A stretch of DNA of 39,927 nt from Rhizobiales bacterium Y(2018). Lineage in GTDB: Bacteria > Pseudomonadota > Alphaproteobacteria > Rhizobiales > Aestuariivirgaceae. The number at the start of each line of letters is the position of its first letter. Within the stretch, counting starts at the first letter, position 1. A model generated the notes under the pieces. That model worked only from the letters and a program-made list of their open reading frames with translations. It searched no databases and had not been told where the DNA came from. The DNA is taken from NCBI GenBank assembly GCA_005502925.1, contig SCPD01000028.1, forward strand, positions 1-39,927. Direction: 5' to 3'. Below, piece after piece: positions 25,085-34,083 of the stretch. The position numbers and the translations under genes were made by a program.

Positions 25085-25965
25085 CGGTCATTCCCGCTGG
25101 CGCTGACATGGACACGGCCGAGGGTGATGACCGCCGTCGTGATGAGCGCCACGATGACGAACAGGCAGGTCGCCGCCGTCGAGCCGAAGCCGACATCCTG
25201 GAAATCGACGAGCTGCTGGCGGGCATAGACCGACATGGTCGCGGTGTTTTCATTGTTGCCGGTCAGCACATAGATGACATCGAAGACGCGCAGCGCGTCG
25301 AGGCCGCGGAAGATGATAGCGATCAGCAGCGCCGGGCGGATCAGGGGCAGAGTGATGTGGAAGAAGGCTTTGACCGGGCCGACGCCATCGACGCTCGCTG
25401 CTTCATAAATGTCCTGCGGCAGGACCTGGAGGGCCGCGAGGGTGAGCAGCGCCATGAAGGGTGTCGCCTTCCACACGTCGACCAGGACGACGGCGGCCAT
25501 CGAAAGCGTCGGGTCGGCGAGCCAGGCCCAGGGGCGGTCGATCAGGCCGAGAGTCATGAGGAGGACATTCACCACGCCATAAAGATCATGCAGCATCCAG
25601 GCCCACATCTTGGCCGAGACGACGGTCGGGATCGCCCAGGGAATGAGGATGGCGGCGCGTACCAGGCCGCGTCCCGGCATATGGGCATTGATGGTGAGCG
25701 CGATCACGAGACCGAGAATGGTTTCGAGCCCGACCGACAGGACGGTGAAGAGCAGTGTGTTGCCGACGGCGCGCCACCACTGCGGATCGCTGAGCAGGTA
25801 GACATAGTTGGCGAGGCCGACAAATTGCCATTGACTGAGATCGCTCAAATTGGCGTCGGTCAGGCTGAAGGCGATGGTGCGCAGCAACGGCCAGGCGGCG
25901 ACAAGGGCCAGGGTGATGAGCAGGGGGCTGAGATAAGCCCAAGCGAGCCGCGTGCGCGCCGTCAT
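25081..25965 (-). CDS. Sugar ABC transporter permease (MalF family)
   Basis: The 294-residue inner-membrane protein opens with AWAYLSPLLITLALVAAWPLL-like hydrophobic sequence (AYLSPLLITLALVAAWPLL). It carries the EAA loop IYEAASVDGVGPVKAFFHITLP near residue 205, typical of the MalF/UgpA family. Its start lies 247 bp after the binding-protein stop, a gap filled by a palindromic element. No ATPase gene is present in the operon, so it must use an ATPase encoded elsewhere, as is common for shared MsiK/UgpC-type subunits. Confidence 0.92.
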   Translation of the reverse strand: MTARTRLAWAYLSPLLITLALVAAWPLLRTIAFSLTDANLSDLSQWQFVGLANYVYLLSDPQWWRAVGNTLLFTVLSVGLETILGLVIALTINAHMPGRGLVRAAILIPWAIPTVVSAKMWAWMLHDLYGVVNVLLMTLGLIDRPWAWLADPTLSMAAVVLVDVWKATPFMALLTLAALQVLPQDIYEAASVDGVGPVKAFFHITLPLIRPALLIAIIFRGLDALRVFDVIYVLTGNNENTATMSVYARQQLVDFQDVGFGSTAATCLFVIVALITTAVITLGRVHVSASGNDR

Positions 25966-25999
25966 TGGTGACCTGCCATCGCAAGGTCGTCCCCACCAT

Positions 26000-26192
26000 T
26001 TCCCCTTCTCCCGCTTGCGGGAGAAGGTGCCCGATAGGGCGGATGAGGGTGTTGGTTCAGTTCACGACAGCTCTTCAGAAGAATCAGATAAAGAAGCTTC
26101 AATACTTCCCACGCTTGCAGCTCTGAAGAAGTTGAGAGAACACCCTCATCCGGCCTTCGGCCACCTTCTCCCGCAGGCGGGAGAAGGGGAAA
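26000..26192. repeat. RIME-like palindromic element, copy 3 (inverted, inside operon)
   Basis: It is the same element as at 5501 and 23223 but in the opposite orientation: the GGTGCCCGATAGGGCGGATG arm comes first and the GGCCTTCGGCC arm last. The core is about 88 bases. It sits inside the sugar importer operon, between the binding-protein gene and the first permease gene, where it could form a strong mRNA hairpin. Confidence 0.9.
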
Positions 26193-26212
26193 CCGGGTTG
26201 CGATAATCCATC

Positions 26213-27490
26213 CTACCATTTCCCGCCGCGGCTCAGCCGGTCGAGCTGCTTTTCGAGCGCGGCGAGATTTTCTTCCGCGGTGCCTTTGCCGGAAAGCGTA
26301 TTGTGCACGGCGCGAATATAGTCGCTGGCCGCGCGGCTGTATTTGGCGCCGGTCACGGTCGATGGCCGCGCCACCGAATTCTCAAGCACCGCTTCGAAGT
26401 CCTTGAGGAAGGGCAGCGCCCCGAGCAGCTCCGCGTTGCCATAGAGGCTCTTTCGGGTCGGGTTGAAGGAACCCTTGATGGCGCGGCGCTTCTGTTCCTC
26501 GGCGCTGGTCAGATAACGCACGAGATCGGCCGCTTCCTTCGGATGCGCGGAATATTTGGAGACGGCAAGATGCTGGCCGCCAAGCGCTGACGCGTGGCGA
26601 GCGCCTTGTCCCGTCCCCTGCGGCAGAAGGGCGATGCCGACCTTGCCTTTCACCGGGCTGTCGGGCGCATTGGCGAGCGACCAGGCATAGGGCCAGTTGC
26701 GCATGAAGACGGCGTTGCCCGACTGGAAGACGCCGCGTGAGTCCTCCTCGGCATAGTTCAGCACACCTTCGGGCGAGATGGTGCCGATCCAGCTCTTGGC
26801 GAGGGTGAGGGCCGCCGCCGCTTGCGCGTTATTGATGGAGATCTTGCCGTCGGTTTCGATGATGGTGCCGCCGCCGAAGCTCGCCACCCATTCAATGCTG
26901 TTGCAAGTGAGCCCTTCATAGGCGCGGCCCTGCCAGACGAAGCCTTGCAATTGCGCATTGCCGGCGCGCTCGCCGGCGAGAATGGCCTTCGCCGTATCGG
27001 TGAGCTCGGCCCAGTCCTTGGGTGGCTTCTTGCCGTATTTGTCGAGAAGGTCCTGGCGGTAATAGAGCAGACCAGCGTCGACGAAGAACGGCACGGCGAG
27101 GAGCTTGCCCGCGACCGTATCGTTCGTCGTCAGGGTCTCGAAATGATCCTTCAGGTCTTCCGCCGGTATCAACGATTTGAGATCGACGAAGTGGTTCGCC
27201 AGAGTGCCCGGCCAGATGACGTCGATCTGGAATACGTCGATATCGGCGGAGCCGGCGGCGAGGAGTTGCTGGTAAAGGGCCAGGCGTTCATTGGCGTCAG
27301 GCGGCGTCGCCACGAGCTTGACCTTGTTGCCGGTCTGTTTCCCCCAGGCATCGGCCCCTTCCTGGCACAGCTCCAGCTCGATGCCGAGCGAGCTGCAGGA
27401 GATCGAGACGGTGACTTGCGACTGGGTGGGGGTGGCGCTTGCTGAAAGGAGCGCGGCGGTCACCGCGATCAGGCCAAGGCTTCTAAACAT
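26213..27490 (-). CDS. Extracellular sugar-binding protein of ABC importer (MalE/ThuE-like)
   Basis: The 425-residue periplasmic protein has a Sec leader (MFRSLGLIAVTAALLSASAT) and the SBP family 1 fold. Landmarks are QIDVIWPGTLANHFVDL, DAGLLYYRQDLLDKYG, the AVFMRNWPYAWSLAN motif and GGQHLAVSKYSAHPKEAADL. These resemble trehalose/maltose-binding proteins such as ThuE and LpqY, so a disaccharide is a reasonable ligand but not proven. ATG 27490 gives the leader; the open frame reaches 27520. It is the first gene of the operon, divergent from the M48 peptidase gene with about 250 bp between them. Confidence 0.9.
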   Translation of the reverse strand: MFRSLGLIAVTAALLSASATPTQSQVTVSISCSSLGIELELCQEGADAWGKQTGNKVKLVATPPDANERLALYQQLLAAGSADIDVFQIDVIWPGTLANHFVDLKSLIPAEDLKDHFETLTTNDTVAGKLLAVPFFVDAGLLYYRQDLLDKYGKKPPKDWAELTDTAKAILAGERAGNAQLQGFVWQGRAYEGLTCNSIEWVASFGGGTIIETDGKISINNAQAAAALTLAKSWIGTISPEGVLNYAEEDSRGVFQSGNAVFMRNWPYAWSLANAPDSPVKGKVGIALLPQGTGQGARHASALGGQHLAVSKYSAHPKEAADLVRYLTSAEEQKRRAIKGSFNPTRKSLYGNAELLGALPFLKDFEAVLENSVARPSTVTGAKYSRAASDYIRAVHNTLSGKGTAEENLAALEKQLDRLSRGGKW

Positions 27491-27742
27491 GGCGTCTTCG
27501 CTCCGCTGTCGAGGCGGCACGTCCCGTGGGTGAACGCGGCGGAGGCGAAAAGGTTCCCGGCGCTCCAGTCAGGAATCTGGGCCAGTCAGCCGCATGCGCA
27601 AGCTCATCAAGCTCCAGCCAGCCGATATCGGGCATGAAGCAGAGCGGGCGGCCCCTGGCCGCGCCATCTGACCGCCCGGCCCATCCGCCCGCGTCCCAGT
27701 TGCGGTTCTGACCGTCCTGGGGCATCTTTTCAGGCAACGAAA

Positions 27743-29908
27743 ATGCCAGATCATGTCTCTCCCCCACCGGCCGCAGAATCACCGCTCGCGGCATTCGACG
27801 GCGCCATTGTTCCGAACCGGACCGGAGTCCTCTATCGAGCGGGACTCACCCTGGTTACCTTTGCCATGGTGCTTTTGCCCATCATCTATGTGGCTCTGAT
27901 CGGCCTCACTGCATGGGGCGCCTGCTATCATCTGACGCACAACACCTGGATGCTGTCGAATGGCTCGCTGTTCCGGACGATCGCCTATGCGACGCCTGCC
28001 ATCGTCGGCTTCATCCTCGTCTTTTTCATGATCAAGCCCTTCTTCGCGGCCCGGGAAAGCGCGCCCGAGTCGGTCGCTCTCGATCCGGAGAAAGAAGCGC
28101 TCCTGTTCGCGTTCGTGCAGAAAATCTGCGACCTCGTCGGCGCTCCGATGCCGAGCCGGGTGGATGTCGATTGTGAGGTCAATGCCTCGGCCAGCCTGCG
28201 GCGCGGCATGTGGAGCCGCGATCTGGTGCTGACGATCGGGCTGCCGCTGGCCGCCGGACTGGACATGCGCCAGTTCGCCGGCGTGCTGGCGCACGAGTTC
28301 GGGCACTTCGCCCAGGGAGCGGGGATGCGGCTCACCTATGTTGTCCGCCGCGTCAACGCCTGGTTTGCGCGGGTGGTCTTTGAGCGGGACGCGTGGGATG
28401 TCCGGCTCGAACAGTCCGCCAGTGGCCTGCCATGGCAGATCGGCATTGTGCTTCACGGGGCGCGGGCTTGCGTGTGGGCGACGCGCCGCATTCTCTGGGC
28501 GCTCATGCATGCGGGCCACGCCATAAGCTGTTTCATGCTGCGCCAGATGGAGTATGACGCGGACAGTTACAGTGCCAAGCTGGTGGGCGGCGACGCATTC
28601 GAAGCCACCGCCATCCGGCTTCGTGTCCTCAACGTGGCCACCCAATTCGCCTACGGGCACGTCCAGCAATCCTGGGCGAGCCGGCGCTTGCCGGAAAATC
28701 TCGTGCTGCTGATCGAACGTGAATCCGCCTCGTTGCGCGGCGAAGTTCACCAGAAAGTGACCACCGCCGATCCGGAAGAAAAGACCGGCTGGTTCGATAC
28801 TCATCCAAGTGATGCTGATCGGCTTCACGCCGTGCGCCGGTTGAACGAGAGAGGCATCTTCCACGCGACCGAGCCCGCTGCCCGGCTGTTCTCGGATTTC
28901 TCCGCCTTGAGCAAGACCATCACCCGTCACCAGTATGAGAAGCACTTCAAGCTGGCCTTTGCGGATCAGGACCTCATGTCGGCAGACGAGCTGCAAACTG
29001 AGCGCGCCGCGATGGTGGAGGCCGAGGCCCTGGTGAGCCGCTATTATGGCGACGTAAATATCGTTCTGCTTCCGCTCCTCATCGACGGGCAATCGCGCGT
29101 GCCCGCCGAGCCGGTTGCGGTGCTTGCCGAGTGGCGGGTCGCCTGCGGCGAGGTCGAAGCCCGGCGCGAGGAGGCGCAAGAGGCTTCCGCGGCCTGCGTC
29201 GAGCGGCTGCAGCGACGCTCGAATCTAGTGACGGCGTACCATCTTGCTGCGGCGAAATTCGCGTTCGCGCCAGAGGAGTTCGGCTTGCCTGATTATGCGA
29301 CGACCCCAAGCGAGCTGAGAACTGCCGCCGAGGTCGCCTTGCCGGATGTCGCGCCGGCCATCGACGAACAGCTGGCCCGGCTGGAGCCCTTTTTCGCGGC
29401 CCTGCGCAAGCGTATCGGGCTGGCGCTCGCCCTTCACACCGGGAGCGGCGCAATCGCACCGGCGGCAGCGCCGGAAGCTGCCGTCGTCATGCCGTTGCTT
29501 GCGGCGGTCGGGGCCGAAATGAAAGAGGCGCTTGCCATGGAGGCCAGGCTGAGGGCCCTCGCGGCCCTCGCACAGAACCGAAGCAATCATACAGACCCGG
29601 CAGACGTGGATGATGAGGCCCGCAAGCTCGCATCCGACGTGCGGGACGGCATTATGGGACTCAGAAAACGCCTGGGGAGCTTCACCTATCCCTTCGCCGA
29701 CCCACGAGGTCAGCTCACGATCGCGGACTATCTGGGCACCGCACAATCGGCGGCGCATGACTGGCAAGGCTCCCTTGAAAGCGGCACCGCCCATGCGAAC
29801 CGGCTTTTCGACCTGCACCATCGGCTCATCGGCCGGGTGCTCGCCCTCGCGGACCTGGCGGAGAAAGCTCTGGATCAGAATGATTCGATCAAACGGGACG
29901 GGCTCTAG
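27743..29908 (+). CDS. Membrane-anchored M48-family zinc metallopeptidase
   Basis: The 721-residue protein has two N-terminal hydrophobic segments (about 35-65 and 78-95), then an M48 protease domain with HExxH at H184-E185-H188 (LAHEFGHFAQG) and the third ligand E270 in MEYDADSYSAKL. The C-terminal 400 residues, from about 330, are Ala/Glu-rich, largely helical and of unknown role. It is much larger than HtpX (about 290) and lacks the usual four-helix HtpX layout, fitting the large M48 group often annotated only as Zn-dependent protease with chaperone function. No partner gene is coupled to it. Its substrate is unknown. Confidence 0.88.
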   Translation: MPDHVSPPPAAESPLAAFDGAIVPNRTGVLYRAGLTLVTFAMVLLPIIYVALIGLTAWGACYHLTHNTWMLSNGSLFRTIAYATPAIVGFILVFFMIKPFFAARESAPESVALDPEKEALLFAFVQKICDLVGAPMPSRVDVDCEVNASASLRRGMWSRDLVLTIGLPLAAGLDMRQFAGVLAHEFGHFAQGAGMRLTYVVRRVNAWFARVVFERDAWDVRLEQSASGLPWQIGIVLHGARACVWATRRILWALMHAGHAISCFMLRQMEYDADSYSAKLVGGDAFEATAIRLRVLNVATQFAYGHVQQSWASRRLPENLVLLIERESASLRGEVHQKVTTADPEEKTGWFDTHPSDADRLHAVRRLNERGIFHATEPAARLFSDFSALSKTITRHQYEKHFKLAFADQDLMSADELQTERAAMVEAEALVSRYYGDVNIVLLPLLIDGQSRVPAEPVAVLAEWRVACGEVEARREEAQEASAACVERLQRRSNLVTAYHLAAAKFAFAPEEFGLPDYATTPSELRTAAEVALPDVAPAIDEQLARLEPFFAALRKRIGLALALHTGSGAIAPAAAPEAAVVMPLLAAVGAEMKEALAMEARLRALAALAQNRSNHTDPADVDDEARKLASDVRDGIMGLRKRLGSFTYPFADPRGQLTIADYLGTAQSAAHDWQGSLESGTAHANRLFDLHHRLIGRVLALADLAEKALDQNDSIKRDGL

Positions 29909-29920
29909 CACGCGATCGGG

Positions 29921-29958
29921 AAAATAAGAAAAGGGCCGGGACCTTTCGGCCCCGGCCC
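29921..29958 (-). terminator. Intrinsic terminator of the hyu-liv operon
   Basis: The stem GGGCCGGG (29933-29940) pairs with CCCGGCCC (51-58 of the same line, 29951-29958) around a 10-base loop. Read on the minus strand the stem is followed by TTTTCTTATTTT, the expected U-rich tail. It lies 20 bp after the stop of the branched-chain binding-protein gene. The plus-strand side lacks a U tract, so it mainly serves the minus-strand operon. Confidence 0.85.
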
Positions 29959-29978
29959 TCGTCGATCGCGTCGTATCG

Positions 29979-31163
29979 TTACTGCTTCAGCAGATCGGCC
30001 ACCGGAATGGCTTCGCTGATCGTCCATTCATCGACGACCGCCGGCTTGCCGTTGGTCGTTTCGATGATGAGATAGCGGCCCTTGTTCTGGTGATGGATCT
30101 CGCTGGTGAAGGTACGCGGACCGAAGAGGGTCGGCTCGTCCTTCATCTTCTCGAGCTCGGCCACCACGGCATCGGCATCGAGCGACTTCGCCCGCTCCAC
30201 CGCCTTCGACCACACATCGATCAGCACATAGCCCGGATAGACATACTGGCTCGACGGATCGCCGCCGGTCACTTCCTTGTACTTCTTGTTGAACTCGTTG
30301 ACCTTCGGGTTCGGATCATCGCCATAGATCGACCCTTGCGCCGGCACGAAGAAGTTGGAGAGATCGGGCACCGCCGACAGCCAGTAGCTGCCGTCGACAC
30401 CCGAGCCGTTGAGGATCGGCGCCTTGATGCCGGCGGCGCGGATCTGCTTGATGGCCGAGACGGCGCCCGGCATCATCGTGCACAGCATGATCGCATCGGG
30501 CTCCTGCGGCAGCGCCTTGATGCGGCTGATCTGCGAGGCGATCGAGGCGTCCTCGTTCTTGAAGGTATCGCTGCCGACGAGCTCGGCGCCTTCGAGCTTC
30601 GGCAACTGCCAGTCGAAGCCGTCGCAGATGCCCTTGTTGTAGACCGTCCAGGTGTCGAGCAGGCGATAGAATTTGCGGGCATTCTTCTTGGTGTAGGCCC
30701 ACTGCGCCATGGTGGCGCCCTGAACCGCCGCGAGCACCGAGCTCGAGAAGGAATGCGGACCCACGCCCGGTATGCCGGCCTTGATCGATTCCGCGCACAG
30801 GAAGAACGATACCTTGCCGGCGGCTTCGGCGGCGAGCGCCGCCGGGGCACCGAAGTCATAGTCGCAGGACACGATCACCAGCTCGGCGCCCTTGTCGAGC
30901 ACTTCGAGGCCGGCCTTGGCGCCTTCGGCGCGGTCGGTCTTGGTGTCGGCGGTGACGACCTTGATCTGTCTGCCGAGCAAGCCGCCGGCCTTGTTGATCT
31001 CATCGATGCGGATCAGAGCGGCATCCTGCGCCGGCTTGTCGTAAGCCTGCATGAAGCCCGATTCCGCCGTGGCGAAACCGACGACGATATCATCCGCTAA
31101 GGCAGGTCCGGAGATCAGCGCGCCGAAAACGGTCGCCAATCCCAATGCTTTCAATCTACTCAT
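29979..31163 (-). CDS. Branched-chain amino acid-type ABC substrate-binding protein
   Basis: The 394-residue protein has a Sec leader (MSRLKALGLATVFGALISGP, cleavage near ALADD) and a periplasmic-binding fold of the Leu/Ile/Val family. Landmarks are IDEINKAGGLLGRQIKVVTADTK, VLDKGAELVIVSCDYDFGAPAA and YVYPGYVLIDVWSKAVERA. A very strong ribosome site (AAGGAGGAGACC) precedes the ATG, consistent with high expression. It is the last gene of the hyu-liv operon, followed by an intrinsic terminator. Such proteins also bind amides, urea and hydantoins, so the ligand is probably the HyuAB substrate rather than leucine. Confidence 0.92.
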   Translation of the reverse strand: MSRLKALGLATVFGALISGPALADDIVVGFATAESGFMQAYDKPAQDAALIRIDEINKAGGLLGRQIKVVTADTKTDRAEGAKAGLEVLDKGAELVIVSCDYDFGAPAALAAEAAGKVSFFLCAESIKAGIPGVGPHSFSSSVLAAVQGATMAQWAYTKKNARKFYRLLDTWTVYNKGICDGFDWQLPKLEGAELVGSDTFKNEDASIASQISRIKALPQEPDAIMLCTMMPGAVSAIKQIRAAGIKAPILNGSGVDGSYWLSAVPDLSNFFVPAQGSIYGDDPNPKVNEFNKKYKEVTGGDPSSQYVYPGYVLIDVWSKAVERAKSLDADAVVAELEKMKDEPTLFGPRTFTSEIHHQNKGRYLIIETTNGKPAVVDEWTISEAIPVADLLKQ

Positions 31164-31193
31164 GGTCTCCTCCTTGTCATTATGAACGCACGT

Positions 31194-32240
31194 CTATTCC
31201 GAAGGTTTGCCGGCGCCCTTGAGGCGCCAGGTGATTTCGCGGTTGCGGGTGAGGCCCGACGGCCGGAACATCAGGATGATAATCATCACCAGGCCGATGG
31301 TGATCTCCTGCAGGCCGTTGGGGATGGCGAGCGTGGTGCCGCCGAGATCGACGCCCTTCTCCAGCCAGCGCAGCAATTGGATGATGGCTGAAATCACGAT
31401 GACGCCCATCACCGCGCCCGACAGGCTGTTCATGCCGCCCACCACCAGCATCGACAATGTGATGAAGGTGACGCTCAGATAGAAGGCATCGGGATTGACG
31501 ACCCCGAGGAAATGTCCATAAAGCGCGCCCGCCACGCCGATCACGAAGGCCGAGATGACGAAGGCGATGAGGCGCTCGCGCACGATATTGACGCCGGACG
31601 CGGCTGCCGCCGTGGCTTCGTCGCGGCCCGCGCGCAATGCCAGGCCCGAGCGCGAGATCTGATAGAGATAGGCGATGATCACGACCAGGATGGCGCCGCC
31701 GAGCGCGGTCCAGATGCCGGTATAGAAAGGGATGCCGACGATCGAGCCGGTGCCGCCGGTGACCGAATCCCAGTTGGAATAAACGACATTGATCACCGCC
31801 AGCATGGCGAAGGTGGCGATCGAGGCGGCGATGCCGGACAGTCGCATCAGGATACGCCCGACGATCAAAGCGAAGAGTGCGGCAAGGAGGCCGGCGAGGA
31901 AGGCGGAGAGGAAGATCGGCAGCTGCGTGTTGATGAGAAAATTGGGCAGGCCCGGCAGCGAGACCTGCTTCATGACGGCCGGGATGGTGAACCAGGCGGC
32001 GGCATAGGCGCCGATGCACATGAAACCCATATGGCCGAAGCTGATGACGCCGGAATTGCCGACGAAGATATAGATGCCCACCACCAGCATCACGCGGATG
32101 AACATCTCGACGACGGTGCGTTCGAACGGGCGCGATCCTGCGAGTTTCGTCACGACGGCAATGGCAACGAGAATGAGGATCAATATGATCAGGGTCGAGA
32201 TCGTGCGGGCGAGGAGAGAGCTGCGCTGGGCCATCGTCAC
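31194..32240 (-). CDS. livM: Branched-chain amino acid-type ABC permease LivM
   Basis: The 348-residue inner-membrane protein has about nine hydrophobic segments, with the LivM signatures GNSGVISFGHMGFMCIGAYAA and LSGIAASIATFAMLAVINVV and the loop SRSGLALRAGRDEATAAAASGV. It overlaps livH by 4 bp. The start at 32240 fits this coupling. It forms the importer channel with LivH and is followed by the binding protein 30 bp downstream. Confidence 0.92.
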   Translation of the reverse strand: MTMAQRSSLLARTISTLIILILILVAIAVVTKLAGSRPFERTVVEMFIRVMLVVGIYIFVGNSGVISFGHMGFMCIGAYAAAWFTIPAVMKQVSLPGLPNFLINTQLPIFLSAFLAGLLAALFALIVGRILMRLSGIAASIATFAMLAVINVVYSNWDSVTGGTGSIVGIPFYTGIWTALGGAILVVIIAYLYQISRSGLALRAGRDEATAAAASGVNIVRERLIAFVISAFVIGVAGALYGHFLGVVNPDAFYLSVTFITLSMLVVGGMNSLSGAVMGVIVISAIIQLLRWLEKGVDLGGTTLAIPNGLQEITIGLVMIIILMFRPSGLTRNREITWRLKGAGKPSE

Positions 32241-33151
32241 ACTCTCTGCTTCGCCGATTTGGGCGCGAACAGGCCCTGCGGCCGCCAGATCAGGCAGGCG
32301 ATGACCGCGCCATAAACGAAGGCGTCACGGAAGGGCCTGGCCTCGAGCGGCAGGATGACCTGCATCAAGACGCTGGCGCCGCCGATGAGGAAGCCGGCGA
32401 TGACCGCGCCCGGCAGGCTGCCGAGCCCGCCGATGACGGTGGCGATGAAGGCCACCAGCATCACCGACATGCCCATCTGGATGTCGACGGTGCCCGTTTG
32501 CGTCGCGAGGATCAGGCCGATCGCCGCGGCGAGCATGCCCGATATGGCGAAGGCCAGCATGATGACGCGGTTGGCCTTGACGCCCAGCATACGCGCCATG
32601 GTGAAATTCTCGGCCGCCGCCCGCATTTCGAGGCCGAAGCGGGTGCGCTTCAGGAAAGCGGTGAGGGCGATGAGGATGACGATGGTGATCGTGATGGTGA
32701 TGACCTGCAGCAACGGGATGCGGGCGCCGGCGATCTCGACCTGCTGGCTCAGATTCGACCAGAGGTCGATCGATTTCGGCCGGCTCGAAAACAGCATCAG
32801 CAGGAAGTTCTTGAGCACATAGCCGAGCGCGAAGGAGGCGATCATCATCGTCGCCGGATTGGCATTGCGGAAGCGGCGGAAGACGAGGATCTCGGAGAGG
32901 ACCGACAGGCCGGCACCGATGGCGAGGATGAGCGGGATCAGGATGATGGTCGGTAGATTGCCGGCGAAGACGATCGCCGCCGCGTCGATCGAGGGCCACA
33001 GCAGCGCGAAGACGCAGAAGGCGATGTAGTCGCCATGGGCGAAATTGACGAGCCGCATGACGCCGAAAATGAGAGCGATGCCGAGCGCGCCCAAAGCATA
33101 GAGGCTGCCGAGGCTCAAGGCGTCGAAGAGGATCTGGAGGAGGGCGGTCAT
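32237..33151 (-). CDS. livH: Branched-chain amino acid-type ABC permease LivH
   Basis: The 304-residue protein has eight or so membrane segments and the LivH landmarks LGSLYALGALGIALIFGVMRLVNFAHG, RTRFGLEMRAAAENFTMARMLG and GLGSLPGAVIAGFLIGG. It follows livF after a 209-bp gap that contains a palindromic repeat, so its expression may be tuned separately from the upstream part of the operon. Overlap with livM indicates coupled translation. Confidence 0.92.
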   Translation of the reverse strand: MTALLQILFDALSLGSLYALGALGIALIFGVMRLVNFAHGDYIAFCVFALLWPSIDAAAIVFAGNLPTIILIPLILAIGAGLSVLSEILVFRRFRNANPATMMIASFALGYVLKNFLLMLFSSRPKSIDLWSNLSQQVEIAGARIPLLQVITITITIVILIALTAFLKRTRFGLEMRAAAENFTMARMLGVKANRVIMLAFAISGMLAAAIGLILATQTGTVDIQMGMSVMLVAFIATVIGGLGSLPGAVIAGFLIGGASVLMQVILPLEARPFRDAFVYGAVIACLIWRPQGLFAPKSAKQRV

Positions 33152-33166
33152 GCGAGTACCCCGCTA

Positions 33167-33333
33167 CTCCCTCCACCGCGCGAAGCGCGGGGAGGGTGGA
33201 CGCCCAAAGGGCGGACGGGTGGGGCGTCGCCGCCGGGAAGTCTTGAATGAATGGGGACACCGTCCTCGTGGAAGCACCCCATCCGTCGCGCGTTCCGCGC
33301 GCCACCCTCCCCGCCTTCGGCGGCGGAGGGAGG
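33167..33333. repeat. Second family of palindromic element, inside hyu-liv operon
   Basis: CTCCCTCCACCGCGCGAAGCG starts a set of arms complementary to the right end (CCCTCCCCGCC, a short hairpin, GGAGGGAGG). An inner arm GGACGGGTGGGG region pairs with CACCCCATCCGTC. It differs in sequence from the three elements at 5501, 23223 and 26000. It fills the livF-livH gap. The short element at 39892 and the first element of the window look related in style. Confidence 0.8.
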
Positions 33334-33360
33334 ATTTGGTGGGATTCTCCAAGTCATCTC

Positions 33361-34083
33361 TCAATGTTCCCCATACCCAAAATAGGCCTTCTTCAGCGTG
33401 TCACCGCGGGCGAGTGTCCGCGCATCGCCCTCGAGCACCACCTGGCCCGAGCGCAACAGGATCATGCGGCCGCCGGTCATCATGGCGCGGGTCGAGCTCT
33501 GCTCGACGATGAGCAATGTGAGCCCCCGGCTGTCGCGCAGTTTGAGCAGCGTCTCATAGACCTGGTCAATCACCTTGGGGGCGAGCCCCAGCGACGGTTC
33601 GTCGATGGCGATGAGGCGCGGCGCCGTCATCAAAGCGCGGCCGATCACCAGCATCTGCTGCTGGCCGCCCGACAGCACACCTGCCGGCTTGTCCTTGCGC
33701 TCCTTCAGCATCGGAAACACGTCATATACTTGGCTGAGATCGTCGCCGACACGGGCGCGGTCCTTGCGCATGCCCGCCCCCAGCATGAGATTCTCCTCGA
33801 TGGTGAGCGCGCCGAAGACATGGCGGCCTTCCGGCACCATGGAGAAGCCGAGCCGTGCGGTGCTTTCGGGCGTGGCGCCGGTGATCACCTGGCCGCGCAG
33901 CATGATGGCGCCTTCCGCCGCCGGCACCACGCCGGCGATCGCCTTGAGCAAGGTCGACTTGCCGGCGCCATTGGGCCCGGTGACGAAGATCGTCTCGCCG
34001 TCCTCGATCTTGAGCGACACGCCGCGCAATGCGGTGAGGCGACCATACCGGACGGTGATGTTGTCGACGCTGAGCAAGGTCAC
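33361..34083 (-). CDS. livF: Branched-chain amino acid-type ABC ATPase LivF
   Basis: The 240-residue ATPase has Walker A GPNGAGKSTLLKAI, signature LSGGQQQMLVIGRAL and Walker B LIAIDEPSLGLAPKV. Length and the ending are typical of LivF. It starts within the last 4 bp of livG (ATGA). It works as a heterodimer with LivG on the LivHM channel. Confidence 0.93.
   Translation of the reverse strand: MTLLSVDNITVRYGRLTALRGVSLKIEDGETIFVTGPNGAGKSTLLKAIAGVVPAAEGAIMLRGQVITGATPESTARLGFSMVPEGRHVFGALTIEENLMLGAGMRKDRARVGDDLSQVYDVFPMLKERKDKPAGVLSGGQQQMLVIGRALMTAPRLIAIDEPSLGLAPKVIDQVYETLLKLRDSRGLTLLIVEQSSTRAMMTGGRMILLRSGQVVLEGDARTLARGDTLKKAYFGYGEH

Noticed and set aside
25952-26219. Small ORFs on both strands in the sugar operon gap
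   Set aside because: They are translations of the palindromic element copy 3, not genes.
27483-27794. Minus-strand frame of 103 codons between the sugar-binding protein and M48 genes
   Set aside because: It overlaps the starts of both neighbours, has no ribosome site or recognisable domain, and is probably chance. A decayed gene remnant cannot be excluded.
33150-33512. Plus-strand ORF over the livF-livH gap
   Set aside because: It is built from the palindromic repeat and the antisense of livF, with Arg/Pro-rich noise.
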